Positions 38,242 to 48,038 are shown, counted from the first letter of the stretch. The stretch: DNA of 64,000 nt from Bartonella sp. TP (GCF_030406085.1 NZ_CP129002.1:310001-374000), one strand, 5' to 3'. Program-made: numbers and translations. The notes: generated by a model from the sequence alone, not told the origin.

Positions 38242-39990
38242 TTACACTGCTTTTACGCGAACAATCTCAACGGGGATATTTTCGTCAATCATCCATGAAA
38301 GCCAATTCAGTTGGGATTCCCTGACTTGCTCCCGAACCTTCTTGACCTCAACCATTCTCAGTTCGTCATCATTCCAGATGATAAAGTCTGATACGCCGGA
38401 GCGATTTTCATTCGGGTTTTGGGCTATCCTGTAAACGATTTTGGCGAAGATTTCAGGATCAATTCTTTGGAGAAAATCCTGCACAATTTCAGACTTTGCG
38501 TATGCCAACATATCCTGATCGCCGTTATAAATAAGGCGGGTCCATGTTCCTTCAGATCTCTTGATTTTTTGGTTGATGAAGTCAGAAAGATTAATCGACC
38601 TAATCTGTTCGTAGCGGCCATCAATAGCTTGCTGCCTGTTAAGGTAAAAGTCCTCTCCCCTGAAAAGATCATGCGGGATATCCTGCCCCTGTGAAGGTTC
38701 TCTCATTCCTTCAAACACTTCATCCCAGAATGCTAGGCAGAACATAGCTTGCCAAAAAGACACCTCTGCTCGCATCACATGCCAACCTTGTTGTTCAGCA
38801 TGATCTTTAAACGCGGACTCGGTTGAGCACGCTTCGCCCTTTGAATCAAGAAATGCCAGTTTACCTTTTTGCCCAGATTTAGAGACTTCAATTTCTCGGG
38901 TGATGGCTTTGTGATCGAATGCCACTTTTTCTTCTGACAGCTCTATGGCTACGCCATCAACATATCCGATGTTAACGCCAATATTTTGCAGCCATTGAAG
39001 TTTCTCGGTATTTCTATCTGCTTCATATATTGAACTCAAAACATCATATGAGTTTAGCCTTGGTACCATATAATTTTTAAGTTTCTTAACCCGGTCAAAG
39101 CTGATAGCCGCAAGTTTCTTCTCTTTCAAGCCGGGGTTGTCATAGAAGTCCATCTGCTGTTCAGTGGTGAATAGATCGTACTCATGAAATGATTTTAAGA
39201 AATCTTCATAGAGCTCAATATCTTTAAGACACCAGCCGATGAGTTCATCCTTGTAGGATGGGTTGAATTTATAACGTCGGTCCAAATACTCAATAATGCT
39301 AAGAATAACGAAATGCTTATCAGAAGCGGTCTTTGCAGTGTTGTATGCTTTAACTTGAGATTCAAAATTCTCCTGGGCTATATTTTGCGAGTTCCACAAT
39401 TCAAACATTCGTTCAATGTCAGATGATAATTTCTCAGTATTGGATGAATTCGGAAACGTGCCTTTGAATGCTGTCATGAGAGTCAGTAGACCGTTAAAAT
39501 ATTCCTCAGCCTTCCAGTTAGATTGAAGCTTTTGTAATCCAGCAAAGTTTTTCCACTCATGATCTGGGTTCTGCAGTTGCAATTGTGCATGTTGGTAAGA
39601 CAACTGTATGGCTACGGCCTTTGATTTCAGGTCATCTCTTTGCTTGTAAAAACGATTGATTTCTTTTCTGAGTGCTGCTTCTAGCTTGGATAAGTCGTTT
39701 GGAAGATTGAGGGATTTTACCGAAGCTTCTATCTCGCTTAAGGATTGACCATGATTTTCATGGAATGCGGCTAGGGTCGATAATGTGTCTGCCAGCGCTG
39801 TTTCATTGTCTGGCGCAGGCTTGAATGACTTCTTGAGCGTCTTTAATGAACTTGCCTTTTGCTTTTTTGCCTCTTCCCAGCCGCTGTTATCAACATGCAT
39901 TGAAACTGTTAGCGCAGGTCCTGATTGTTTCTTCTTATTGTAGCGGTAGATTACCCATAGAATAATACCGCCGATGATTACATACCACAT
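38242..39990 (-). CDS. Membrane-anchored protein with C-terminal VRR-NUC-type nuclease domain
   Basis: About 582 residues. The first 16 or so after the start (MWYVIIGGIILWVIYRYNKKK) form a membrane anchor with the bulk facing the cytoplasm. A long helical middle (about residues 20-430) has no recognised family. The C-terminal 55 residues resemble VRR-NUC (PD-(D/E)XK fold, as in FAN1): RSGVSDFIIW, then MVEVKKVREQ and SQLNWLSWM, giving D, E-x-K and Q. The ATG at 39,990 shares one base with the stop of the upstream gene (TGATG), has GAGAGG upstream, and is preferred over a TTG six bases earlier. Coupled to the helicase-nuclease gene; a defence role is inferred. Confidence 0.72.
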   Translation of the reverse strand: MWYVIIGGIILWVIYRYNKKKQSGPALTVSMHVDNSGWEEAKKQKASSLKTLKKSFKPAPDNETALADTLSTLAAFHENHGQSLSEIEASVKSLNLPNDLSKLEAALRKEINRFYKQRDDLKSKAVAIQLSYQHAQLQLQNPDHEWKNFAGLQKLQSNWKAEEYFNGLLTLMTAFKGTFPNSSNTEKLSSDIERMFELWNSQNIAQENFESQVKAYNTAKTASDKHFVILSIIEYLDRRYKFNPSYKDELIGWCLKDIELYEDFLKSFHEYDLFTTEQQMDFYDNPGLKEKKLAAISFDRVKKLKNYMVPRLNSYDVLSSIYEADRNTEKLQWLQNIGVNIGYVDGVAIELSEEKVAFDHKAITREIEVSKSGQKGKLAFLDSKGEACSTESAFKDHAEQQGWHVMRAEVSFWQAMFCLAFWDEVFEGMREPSQGQDIPHDLFRGEDFYLNRQQAIDGRYEQIRSINLSDFINQKIKRSEGTWTRLIYNGDQDMLAYAKSEIVQDFLQRIDPEIFAKIVYRIAQNPNENRSGVSDFIIWNDDELRMVEVKKVREQVRESQLNWLSWMIDENIPVEIVRVKAV

Positions 39991-42900
39991 CAGCAAACCT
40001 CTCTGTTTTTATTCGCATACTCATCCAGCCAGCAGAATGTGTTGACCAGTTTCATCTGCTCCACAGTGCCGCATGGTATTTCCAGTAGTTTGGGATTGGC
40101 AACCACCACCGCCAAACATTGTGCGCGTGAAACGGCAACATTCAGACGGTTCTTGCTGTAGAGGAACTCAATATTGCGCGGCAAGTCTTCGGCACTGGAT
40201 GTCACCATAGAAATCAGCACGATGGGTGCTTCTTGGCCTTGGAACTTGTCAACTGTGCCGACCTTGGCATTGTCTGGCAGGATGGAGCGCAGATAATTCA
40301 CCTGCACATTATATGGCGTAACCACCAGAATATCGTCTTGGTTGATCAGGCGTGTGGTGCCATCGCGGTCGTTAAATTCTTGGCCGAGCAAGGCATCATA
40401 TTTTGCTTTGATAATTTCGCCTTCTTCAACGCTTTTTTGTGAGCAACCTTCATGCTCTGCCGGAATCATGACAATCCCTTCATTGGGCAGATCAATGCCT
40501 TGCAGGTTCAGGCTACGATCGGCGGTGCTTTCATGGGCTGTCAGGCGGCCATCATAAAAGGCATCAGAGATAAACTGGCAGATGCTCGGGCGCATACGGC
40601 GTGTCTGGCCAAGGAAGATACCGCGCTCAGCCGGAATGGTCGAATGATCACCCAGCAAGAATTCCAGCACTGACAAGCCAGCATCGCCCGGATGGGTGCC
40701 TTGGATAGGTTGCCCCAGCTGCATCTGATCGCCCACCAGAATAATATTCTTGGTTGCCGTGGCCATCGCCACAACATTGGCCGTGGCAACCTGTCCGGCC
40801 TCATCAATGAACAGATAATCCAGTTGACCATCAAAGTGCGGGCTGGCAAAGGTCCATGCGGTACCCGCAAAGAGATCAGCGCCAAGGCTCATATTCTCGG
40901 TCTTGGTTTCTGAGCGGATAAACTGCCCATCAAAGATGGTCTCGTCATTCCCGCTACTAGCTTTTTTGATGCCATGGAAATGCACGCCTTTTTCAGTGGC
41001 AACGCTCTCCACTTTTTCAAGCAGATTATGAATAGCTTTGTGGGAGTTTGATGTAACGCCGATTTTCTTACCGCGCTTGATCAGGTCAACAATAATATGG
41101 CTGCTGGTATAGGTTTTTCCTGCACCCGGCGGTCCTTGGATAAAGAGATAGCTGTTTTCTAGGGCCGCAATGGCCTCCAGCGCATCGCCTTGCAGATCAT
41201 CAGACGTGATAACCGCTTCGCCCGGTTGCTTGCCCTCAATGCGCGGTACATTTCGCGCCAACAGTTCGGTTGCGGCATGTGTGCCTTCTGGTGCTTCCAG
41301 CACATGATCAGCATAACGGTAAATGGCTGATCGGATGATCTTACTGTCAATTGGTCCCGGCGGGCCAATGGACAGGCTTTCCGGTAATGGCTCTTTGTTG
41401 GCCCCACGCTTGATTTTGACAATGCAGGCGTCCTCATCGATCTCAACAATCGTGCCTGCATTTTCCATGACAGCGATGTCAACAGCCCGTGCGCCGACCT
41501 TCAGCTTGTATTCTTGTGACGGGAAGCGGTAGCTGTAAATCAGGGAGCGCTTCTCAGGCTCTGGGCTGCCAATTTGCTGCAGGCCGCCAAGGCACTCCGT
41601 ATCGTCAATCAGCTCGTCTTCAAATTTATTCTGACGCTCAAAGCTGCTCCACCATTGCGGTTTTGCTTCACGGTTGTGAAACTCTAGCAGATGCGACAGC
41701 CGCTCATTGGTGGGCGGCGGGTTATCCTCAGTCACGCCAAGGCGGGTTTGGTAATCCTCATATTCGATTTCCCAGTCTTTGCGCTGTAGCTCTTCCTCCT
41801 CGGCATATTCGGGCAAGCCCTTAAACCAAGGCGCATCTTTTGGCTTAAGCGTCAGCAGCCAATCACGCAGCAAATGGGTAGAAACGCAATCCACCTCGTT
41901 ATAATCAGAAATCTCCTGCAGCAATTCATCGGCACCTGTTTCGCGCCATTCATTGTAAACGATGATGCTATCGGCAGCGGTCGCCACCGCATTGGCCCGC
42001 TTGTCCATATAAAATGCTTCCATATTTTTGATGGAATAGCCGGGCTCAGAAGTACGTATGCTTTCACGCACCACCAGATACAGATCGACGAATTTTTGAT
42101 TGCGGAGCAGATTATCCAGCTGCTCCTCACACACAGCATAACGGCAGGCCAAGCGTTTCAGGGCTGTGGTTTCATAATGGTTGTAATGATAGATATGGGC
42201 GTGTGGATGTTCAGCCAAGTGATCAGCGAGAAACCCCATAAAGCGCTTGAAGGTTTCTTTCTCTTCTTCATGGTCATGCGCCCAGAACGGAAGGAACAGT
42301 TCCTTGCCGTCTTTGAAATAATAGACCCCAAACAAATACTCCAAGCCGTTCGGGTAAAGCGGATCGCCTTCCATATCAAAGAACAGGTCGCCATCATCCG
42401 GCACAGGCATACGGGTAAAGCCTTTGCCCGGCGGGAATGGAATGATCTCGCATTTATTCTCGCCCGTGGTAGCTTTGTGGTGTTGCAGGACGGCTTGTGA
42501 GCGCAGGCGCAAAAACACATCAGGGCTCAAATCAGGGATTTTGGTGTCGGGAGATGTGGCAGCAAGCTCCGCAACGCTGCGGATGCCAGCCTTACGTAAC
42601 TTATCCATCTGTGAGCGCTGAATGTTAGCCACAAGGCTTAAATGGTCATCTTGCTCCCACTGCGCTTTGCAGCCCTCACGCCATGGGCAGAAATTACAAT
42701 GACCGCAAGGCTCAGGGTGTGAGTCTGCTGGCAGGTTTTGCAGATAGGTTTCAAAGCGGCCTTTGGCGCGGGTGTAGTAATAGAAAAAGTCAGCCACGCG
42801 GAAGCTGTGTTTTTCATGGTCGCCCAGAAACAGATGCATATCAGCCGGGCGCAATCCTTGCAGATCAGTCAGCAACTCAGAATAGACACAAAGCTGCATG

Positions 42901-43334
42901 ATATGTTTGGGCTCGGCTGTTCGTGCCAGTTTGGTATCCAGCACCTCATAGCTGAAATCACCTAAGCTGGATGGCGTATCACACTTGATCAGAAAATCAG
43001 CATCACCCCGCCAAGGCGGCGCAAAGAAAACGGCCTGATAAATGACGTCCGCACCAGACTGCATGGCTTCCAGTGTGAGCTGGGCGCGGTCTTGTAAATT
43101 GCGGTCTTTGGGGATTTCAACAACAGACTTACCGTCGTCTTTGAGCTGCTGGAGATAGGCTGCTTCGTGCTCCAAACCTTTTTGCTGCAGCAGCTGACCT
43201 GTTGTGCTGGCCTCGGCCTTGTCCATATCCTCGCTCAGCGCCTTCACATCAAGAAAGCTCGCATGGTGACACCCTAAAAAGGTGACCAAGTCCGATGGTG
43301 AGTAGAGAATCTGATCGTTACCGTATTGCTGCAT
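39990..43334 (-). CDS. TM0106-type RecB-like nuclease fused to SF1 (Dna2/Upf1-like) helicase
   Basis: The 1,114-residue protein has three parts. Residues about 1-225 are a RecB/Cas4-like nuclease region with a probable 4Fe-4S cluster: one Cys at residue 22 and CGHCNFCPWREGC at about 208-221. About 310-490 is an RNase H-like exonuclease/YprB-type domain (LFFDMEGDPLYPNG). About 730-1,090 is an SF1 helicase: Walker A GPPGAGKT, FIDEAGQ, VGDQMQLGQP, and the C-terminal SRAQCLAVVVANP. Such proteins process DNA ends or R-loops; family members are common in defence islands. It is divergent from the six-gene operon across 99 bases. Confidence 0.85.
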   Translation of the reverse strand: MQQYGNDQILYSPSDLVTFLGCHHASFLDVKALSEDMDKAEASTTGQLLQQKGLEHEAAYLQQLKDDGKSVVEIPKDRNLQDRAQLTLEAMQSGADVIYQAVFFAPPWRGDADFLIKCDTPSSLGDFSYEVLDTKLARTAEPKHIMQLCVYSELLTDLQGLRPADMHLFLGDHEKHSFRVADFFYYYTRAKGRFETYLQNLPADSHPEPCGHCNFCPWREGCKAQWEQDDHLSLVANIQRSQMDKLRKAGIRSVAELAATSPDTKIPDLSPDVFLRLRSQAVLQHHKATTGENKCEIIPFPPGKGFTRMPVPDDGDLFFDMEGDPLYPNGLEYLFGVYYFKDGKELFLPFWAHDHEEEKETFKRFMGFLADHLAEHPHAHIYHYNHYETTALKRLACRYAVCEEQLDNLLRNQKFVDLYLVVRESIRTSEPGYSIKNMEAFYMDKRANAVATAADSIIVYNEWRETGADELLQEISDYNEVDCVSTHLLRDWLLTLKPKDAPWFKGLPEYAEEEELQRKDWEIEYEDYQTRLGVTEDNPPPTNERLSHLLEFHNREAKPQWWSSFERQNKFEDELIDDTECLGGLQQIGSPEPEKRSLIYSYRFPSQEYKLKVGARAVDIAVMENAGTIVEIDEDACIVKIKRGANKEPLPESLSIGPPGPIDSKIIRSAIYRYADHVLEAPEGTHAATELLARNVPRIEGKQPGEAVITSDDLQGDALEAIAALENSYLFIQGPPGAGKTYTSSHIIVDLIKRGKKIGVTSNSHKAIHNLLEKVESVATEKGVHFHGIKKASSGNDETIFDGQFIRSETKTENMSLGADLFAGTAWTFASPHFDGQLDYLFIDEAGQVATANVVAMATATKNIILVGDQMQLGQPIQGTHPGDAGLSVLEFLLGDHSTIPAERGIFLGQTRRMRPSICQFISDAFYDGRLTAHESTADRSLNLQGIDLPNEGIVMIPAEHEGCSQKSVEEGEIIKAKYDALLGQEFNDRDGTTRLINQDDILVVTPYNVQVNYLRSILPDNAKVGTVDKFQGQEAPIVLISMVTSSAEDLPRNIEFLYSKNRLNVAVSRAQCLAVVVANPKLLEIPCGTVEQMKLVNTFCWLDEYANKNREVC

Positions 43335-43433
43335 GACCCTGTCTTATAACTTGATTTCCTCGATAACTTACTTGATTATTCATCCATTTTCCACTATTTT
43401 CAATCCATATATCCCGAGAAGGACATTAAAGCT

Positions 43434-43625
43434 ATGCCCAATGATGACATTATGACCGTGAAGGAACTCGCTGATTACCTCAAGATTGCTGAGAAGACGG
43501 CCTATAGATTTGCATCTGAGGGCAAGGTTCCGGGCTTCAAAGTGGGAAGTGCGTGGCGGTTTCGTAAAAGCGAGATAGACCGCTGGATCAGTGAACAAGA
43601 GCGAAAAGAAGGCAACGATGGTTAA
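43434..43625 (+). CDS. Excisionase/MerR-type helix-turn-helix DNA-binding protein
   Basis: The 63-residue protein is one winged HTH of the excisionase family: MTVKELADYLKIAEKTAYRF (helix-turn-helix, about residues 7-26), VPGFKVGSAWRFRKSEIDRWI. It is the first gene of the rightward defence operon and overlaps the next gene by eight bases. It may regulate the two divergent operons across the 43,335-43,433 spacer or take part in recombination. Confidence 0.85.
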   Translation: MPNDDIMTVKELADYLKIAEKTAYRFASEGKVPGFKVGSAWRFRKSEIDRWISEQERKEGNDG

Positions 43626-44463
43626 CTTGAGGCAGTTTTTTAAGATGAAAGAGATTACAAAAGACACAGTTCTTGCTGCTCACAATCAGAAGCCGCGCAG
43701 AAAATGCTTTGCTGATAAGTCCGGACTACAAAAACGAAAGGATCTCCCTACATTTTCGGTTGCGATTGAATCTGCAAAAAAAATCTTTGAGGAGCAGACG
43801 GGTCTAGAATTAAAAGAAAGCCAAGAACATAAAAACTTTTGGCGACCTGTAAGCCCAGAAGAAATAGAGCAAATTGAAGAGTGGGAACGTAATCAAGACA
43901 GCTTAATCTATTTACGAGACTGCATGTCGCTCTCGGTTGCTATCGACAGTAACTTCACTGATAACACCTCTGGTCAATATACTGAAATTGGTGATCTCGA
44001 GCGTAATGGCAAGAACAACAGAGATCAGAATGCTATTAACCAGCTTGCTGACAAAGTATCTCAAGTCATTCAAGATCTGCCTTTTTATAAAGACGCAGAT
44101 CTAATTTGTTCTGTACCTCCAAGACCAGACAAAGATTTTGACCTGCCCAGCAGCGTGACCAACCTAGTTAGCGGTAAAGTTGGCAAGCAAGATGTTACGG
44201 GTGGATTTGTTTTTAATGGCCAGAAATCCTCTGTAAAAGCCGCCGCATTTGATGAGAAGTGGAATGTTTGGGAAGGCGCTCAAGTGTCTTTTCAGAATAG
44301 TCCTGCCTTTAATGTGAACGATAAAACAATCATCCTGATTGATGACAAATACCAGTCAGGCATAACAATTCAATATATCGCAATGAAGTTACAACAAGCC
44401 GGTGCTCACGAAGTGTACGGGCTTAGTTTTGTAAAAACACTGCGTGATACGGACAATGTATAG
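43618..44463 (+). CDS. ComF-like phosphoribosyltransferase-domain protein
   Basis: About 281 residues. The C-terminal third is a phosphoribosyltransferase-like fold: ICSVPPRPDKDFDLPSSV and the PRPP-loop-like IILIDDKYQSGITI (about residues 239-252). The N-terminal part is Lys-rich and unassigned. The ATG at 43,618 has GAAGG six bases upstream; an in-frame GTG at 43,591 lies inside the HTH gene and lacks one. ComF-type proteins act in DNA uptake in competent bacteria; here the setting is a defence operon, so the activity (base/nucleotide handling or a structural role) is unknown. DprA-like gene follows three bases later. Confidence 0.78.
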   Translation: MVNLRQFFKMKEITKDTVLAAHNQKPRRKCFADKSGLQKRKDLPTFSVAIESAKKIFEEQTGLELKESQEHKNFWRPVSPEEIEQIEEWERNQDSLIYLRDCMSLSVAIDSNFTDNTSGQYTEIGDLERNGKNNRDQNAINQLADKVSQVIQDLPFYKDADLICSVPPRPDKDFDLPSSVTNLVSGKVGKQDVTGGFVFNGQKSSVKAAAFDEKWNVWEGAQVSFQNSPAFNVNDKTIILIDDKYQSGITIQYIAMKLQQAGAHEVYGLSFVKTLRDTDNV

Positions 44464-44466
44464 AGC

Positions 44467-45219
44467 ATGAGTGATTTGAACTTTGACAATAAAAATATTG
44501 ATAGGAGGCCGATCAGGGTTGAGCTTGATGATGCGCTATATCCAGAGCGCGTAAAGGTTATTATGGGCAACAAGGCCCCCAAACACCTTGATATGGTAGG
44601 TAATACGGACCTATTAAACATGGCTGGTTTAGGCTTTTGTGGTTCACGTAAATCAAGCCCTAAAGGCTTAGAAACAGCACAAGACTGTGCCGATCAAGCA
44701 GCGCACAATAACGTTTCTGTGGTCTCCGGTAATGCCGCAGGCGTTGATTTTGAAGCGCATTACAACTGCTTAAAAGCTGGCGGTAAAACAATTTTGGTTC
44801 TGCCTGAAGGAATCAATCATTTCAGAATAAAAAAAGCGCTTCAGTCTGTATGGGATTGGGAACGCGTTCTTGTTGTCAGTCAATTTGAGCCGAACGAGCC
44901 ATGGAAAGCATTCAGGGCCATGACGCGCAATCAACTTATTATTGCTTTAAGTCGCGCCATGATTGTTATTGAAGCCGGAGAAAAAGGCGGGACCCTGAAT
45001 GCAGGTAAAGAGACATTGAAGTCCGGCCTGCCTTTGTATGTCGCTCAATATCAAGACATGTCTGTTGATGCACGCGGCAATCAAATGCTGCTCGATATGG
45101 GCGCATTGAAGCTGGCAAAAAGCAGATCAACTAACAGAGCAAACCTTGTCAAGGTTTTTGAGAGTATGAAAGAGGATAGGCTTATAAAAAGCCTTCCTCA
45201 GCAAGGAGATTTGCTATGA
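44467..45219 (+). CDS. DprA/Smf-like Rossmann-fold DNA-processing protein
   Basis: The 250-residue protein has the DprA core: LGFCGSRKSSPKGLE (about residues 55-69), VVSGNAAGVDFEAH (about 89-102), GKTILVLPEGI, ARAMIVIEAGEKGGTLNAGKE-like sequence and GLPLYV. DprA loads RecA onto incoming single-stranded DNA; the N- and C-terminal SAM/winged-helix parts of chromosomal DprA are absent. The gene overlaps the SNF2 gene in ATGA, with AGGAG inside it for the next start. A role sensing or binding single-stranded DNA is inference. Confidence 0.8.
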   Translation: MSDLNFDNKNIDRRPIRVELDDALYPERVKVIMGNKAPKHLDMVGNTDLLNMAGLGFCGSRKSSPKGLETAQDCADQAAHNNVSVVSGNAAGVDFEAHYNCLKAGGKTILVLPEGINHFRIKKALQSVWDWERVLVVSQFEPNEPWKAFRAMTRNQLIIALSRAMIVIEAGEKGGTLNAGKETLKSGLPLYVAQYQDMSVDARGNQMLLDMGALKLAKSRSTNRANLVKVFESMKEDRLIKSLPQQGDLL

Positions 45220-48038
45220 GTAAAAAAACGGAAAGTTATACTGAGCATCAGGCGGCCTATCTGGCGCACGCCCTAACCATTGATGGCTCTGCCGAAGACA
45301 ACCTCTCAAAGTCACTTGCATCCTCGAAGGTGGATATGAATCCACACCAAGTTGAGGCAGCATTATTTGCTTTAAGGTCTCCTCTGTCGCAGGGGGTTCT
45401 GTTAGCTGATGAAGTGGGTCTTGGTAAAACAATTGAGGCCAGCCTAATCATTGCTCAGAAATGGGCGGAGCGTCATCGTAAGATCATTCTTATTGTGCCT
45501 GCCATGCTTCGAAATCAATGGTCACAAGAGCTTTTAGAAAAGTTCAATATTCCATCTTATATCCTTGAGTCGTCGTCTTATAACTCAGACAAAAAGGCTG
45601 GTGCGCTCAATCCTTTCGATTTGAAAGAAGATCGCGTTCTTATTTGCTCGTATGAATTTGCTTCTCGAAAAAATGTTGATTTGAAGAGTGTAAATTGGGA
45701 CTTGGTTGTTTTTGATGAGGCGCACAAGCTTCGTAACATCTGGAAAAAAGATGGCGCAAAAATAGCTAAACGCCTACAAGAGGCTTTAGAGGGGCGCAAA
45801 AAAATCCTGCTTTCTGCAACGCCATTACAAAACTCACTGCTTGAGTTGTATGGTTTGGTTTCGATTATTGACCCTCATTTTTTTGGCAGCGTTGAATCAT
45901 TCAAAGCCCAATATGTCGGGGCAAAAACGACCGCGAACAATCTCGATATTTTGCGTCACCGTCTTTCAAAAGTTTGCAACAGGACGCTTCGCCGTCAGGT
46001 TCAACAAGAAGGCGGCATTAATTTCACACGTCGTCATTCTATGGTTGAGGACTTTCGCCCTTCCGCTGAGGAAATGGAGCTTTACAACCAGATTTCATCA
46101 TATCTGCAGCGTGACGACATTGCTTCTATTAAACCCGTCGCAAGACACCTCGTTACTCTTGTGATTCGCAAAATCCTTGCCTCGTCATCGTTTGCTGTCA
46201 GCGGAACGCTCGACAAGATGATTACGCGCCTTGAGGAAAACGCCGCAGCTGGCCTTGAAAGCCTTGATGACTTCGAAACTGCAGGTGAAGTCGCCGAGGA
46301 AATGGATTTTGAGGATGATGAAGCGGCCATTGACCAAGTCAAGCTTCGTGAAGAGATCGAAGAGCTCAAGTCCTACAAAGCAATCGCTCAGAAAATCCAG
46401 CAAAACGCCAAGGGTGAAGCGCTTTTAACGGTGCTGGATAAAGCCTTCTCAAAAGTGGAAGAACTTGGCGGCCAACGCAAAGCGGTAATCTTCACAGAAT
46501 CATGCCGCACGCAGAAATATCTCCAAGAATTGCTTGAAGCCAACGGGTATAAAGGTGAACTGGCACTGCTCAATGGATCAAATAGCGATCCAGATTCCAA
46601 GCGGATATATAAAGAATGGCTGGAACGCCATGCTGGCAGCGACAAAATATCCGGCTCAAAATCGGCAGATATGAAGGCTGCGATAGTTGAGGAATTCAAG
46701 AATAAAGCCACTATCCTAATTTCGACTGAATCTGGGGCCGAAGGTGTGAACATGCAGTTCTGCTCCCTGTTGATTAACTATGACCTGCCTTGGAACCCTC
46801 AGCGCGTTGAGCAGCGTATTGGACGTGTGCATCGTTACGGTCAGAAATGCGATGTGGTGGTCGTGAATTTTGTCAATAAAGGCAACAAGGCCGACCAGCT
46901 AGTATTTGAGCTTTTGGCCCGCAAATTCCAGTTATTTGAAGGCGTGTTCGGTGCCAGCGATGAAATCCTTGGGGCGATTGAATCTGAAATTTCTATCGAG
47001 AAGCGGATCAACAACATTTTGCAAAAATGCCGCCACGCCGATGAAATTGAGGCTGAATTTAATGCCCTTCAGAATGAACTGGACGAGCTGATTGAGGAAA
47101 AAGAACAAAATACTCGGGAAAAACTTCTTGAGCATTTTGATGAAGAAGTTATTTCCCGCCTTAAGTCACGCAAGCAGAAGATACAGGGCGTGCTGGATGA
47201 GCATGGCCGTAAGATACGTGCTTTCTGCCGGGGCATGCTGCCACAGGCTGATCACTATGATGATGGTTTTATGCATGAGGGACAACGCTTTTACTGCGAC
47301 TGGAAGCAAGCTGAGGAACAAAATGGATATTTCCTGAAGGTTGAAAATCCGCTCGTTACGAACCTGATCGATACAGCCAAACAAAAAAACCTTACACCCA
47401 CGGAAATCACTTATTATTATGACAGCTACGGCATGCATCTGGCTGACCTAAGAAACATGCGCGGCAAGTCTGGCTGGTTAAGGTTATCCAAACTGAAAAT
47501 AGACTCCATCGATACAGTTGAAAAACTGGTATTTAGTGCGATTGCTGATGACGGGTCAGTTCTTGATCAGCACCAGTGTGAGCGTTTAATGCTTATCCCG
47601 GCGACCCAAGGCGGGATTGTAAGCATTGATAGCGCCATCGTCGGTAAAATCCAGCAAGTGGAGCAATCTGCGACTACCCTTCACCTTGAAGAAGCACAGC
47701 GCCTGAACGAAGAATATTTCAACGAAGAACAGGAAAAACTGGATCGTTGGGCTGAGGATTCCAAGGAAGCCATTAATCAGGAATTGAAACGCCTTGAAAA
47801 AGAAATCAAGGATGCGAAAAAGGCTGCCCGCGCCCTGAAAACGCTGGAAGAAAAAACGACCGCCCAGCGCCAAGTCAAAAAGCTCGAAAAAGAGCATGAC
47901 AAAAAGATGATGGAGTTTTTTGAAACCCGTAAACAAGTGGATGAAAAATCGGACGAATTGCTTGAAGAGATCGAAGCCAAGCTTAAGCTGTCCCATACAG
48001 CCGATGAAATCTTCACCATCCGCTGGAATTTAATTTAA
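45216..48038 (+). CDS. SNF2/HepA-type helicase-like ATPase
   Basis: The 940-residue protein has a SWI2/SNF2 motor: Walker A ADEVGLGKT (residues 64-72), DEAH in VVFDEAHKLRN (about 167-170), LLSATPLQNSLLELYGL, and motif VI QRVEQRIGRVHRYGQ (about 529-543). The last third is Glu/Lys-rich coiled coil (about 620-670 and 830-930). Closest in layout to RapA/HepA and DISARM DrmD translocases. AGGAG and ATG overlap with the dprA-like stop. It lies 10 bases before the methyltransferase gene, suggesting the motor serves the restriction-modification pair. Confidence 0.9.
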   Translation: MSKKTESYTEHQAAYLAHALTIDGSAEDNLSKSLASSKVDMNPHQVEAALFALRSPLSQGVLLADEVGLGKTIEASLIIAQKWAERHRKIILIVPAMLRNQWSQELLEKFNIPSYILESSSYNSDKKAGALNPFDLKEDRVLICSYEFASRKNVDLKSVNWDLVVFDEAHKLRNIWKKDGAKIAKRLQEALEGRKKILLSATPLQNSLLELYGLVSIIDPHFFGSVESFKAQYVGAKTTANNLDILRHRLSKVCNRTLRRQVQQEGGINFTRRHSMVEDFRPSAEEMELYNQISSYLQRDDIASIKPVARHLVTLVIRKILASSSFAVSGTLDKMITRLEENAAAGLESLDDFETAGEVAEEMDFEDDEAAIDQVKLREEIEELKSYKAIAQKIQQNAKGEALLTVLDKAFSKVEELGGQRKAVIFTESCRTQKYLQELLEANGYKGELALLNGSNSDPDSKRIYKEWLERHAGSDKISGSKSADMKAAIVEEFKNKATILISTESGAEGVNMQFCSLLINYDLPWNPQRVEQRIGRVHRYGQKCDVVVVNFVNKGNKADQLVFELLARKFQLFEGVFGASDEILGAIESEISIEKRINNILQKCRHADEIEAEFNALQNELDELIEEKEQNTREKLLEHFDEEVISRLKSRKQKIQGVLDEHGRKIRAFCRGMLPQADHYDDGFMHEGQRFYCDWKQAEEQNGYFLKVENPLVTNLIDTAKQKNLTPTEITYYYDSYGMHLADLRNMRGKSGWLRLSKLKIDSIDTVEKLVFSAIADDGSVLDQHQCERLMLIPATQGGIVSIDSAIVGKIQQVEQSATTLHLEEAQRLNEEYFNEEQEKLDRWAEDSKEAINQELKRLEKEIKDAKKAARALKTLEEKTTAQRQVKKLEKEHDKKMMEFFETRKQVDEKSDELLEEIEAKLKLSHTADEIFTIRWNLI

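Noticed and set aside
40233..42965. Several overlapping plus-strand frames of 65-208 codons
   Set aside because: They are shadows of the 1,114-residue helicase-nuclease gene on the minus strand; no start signals or motifs.
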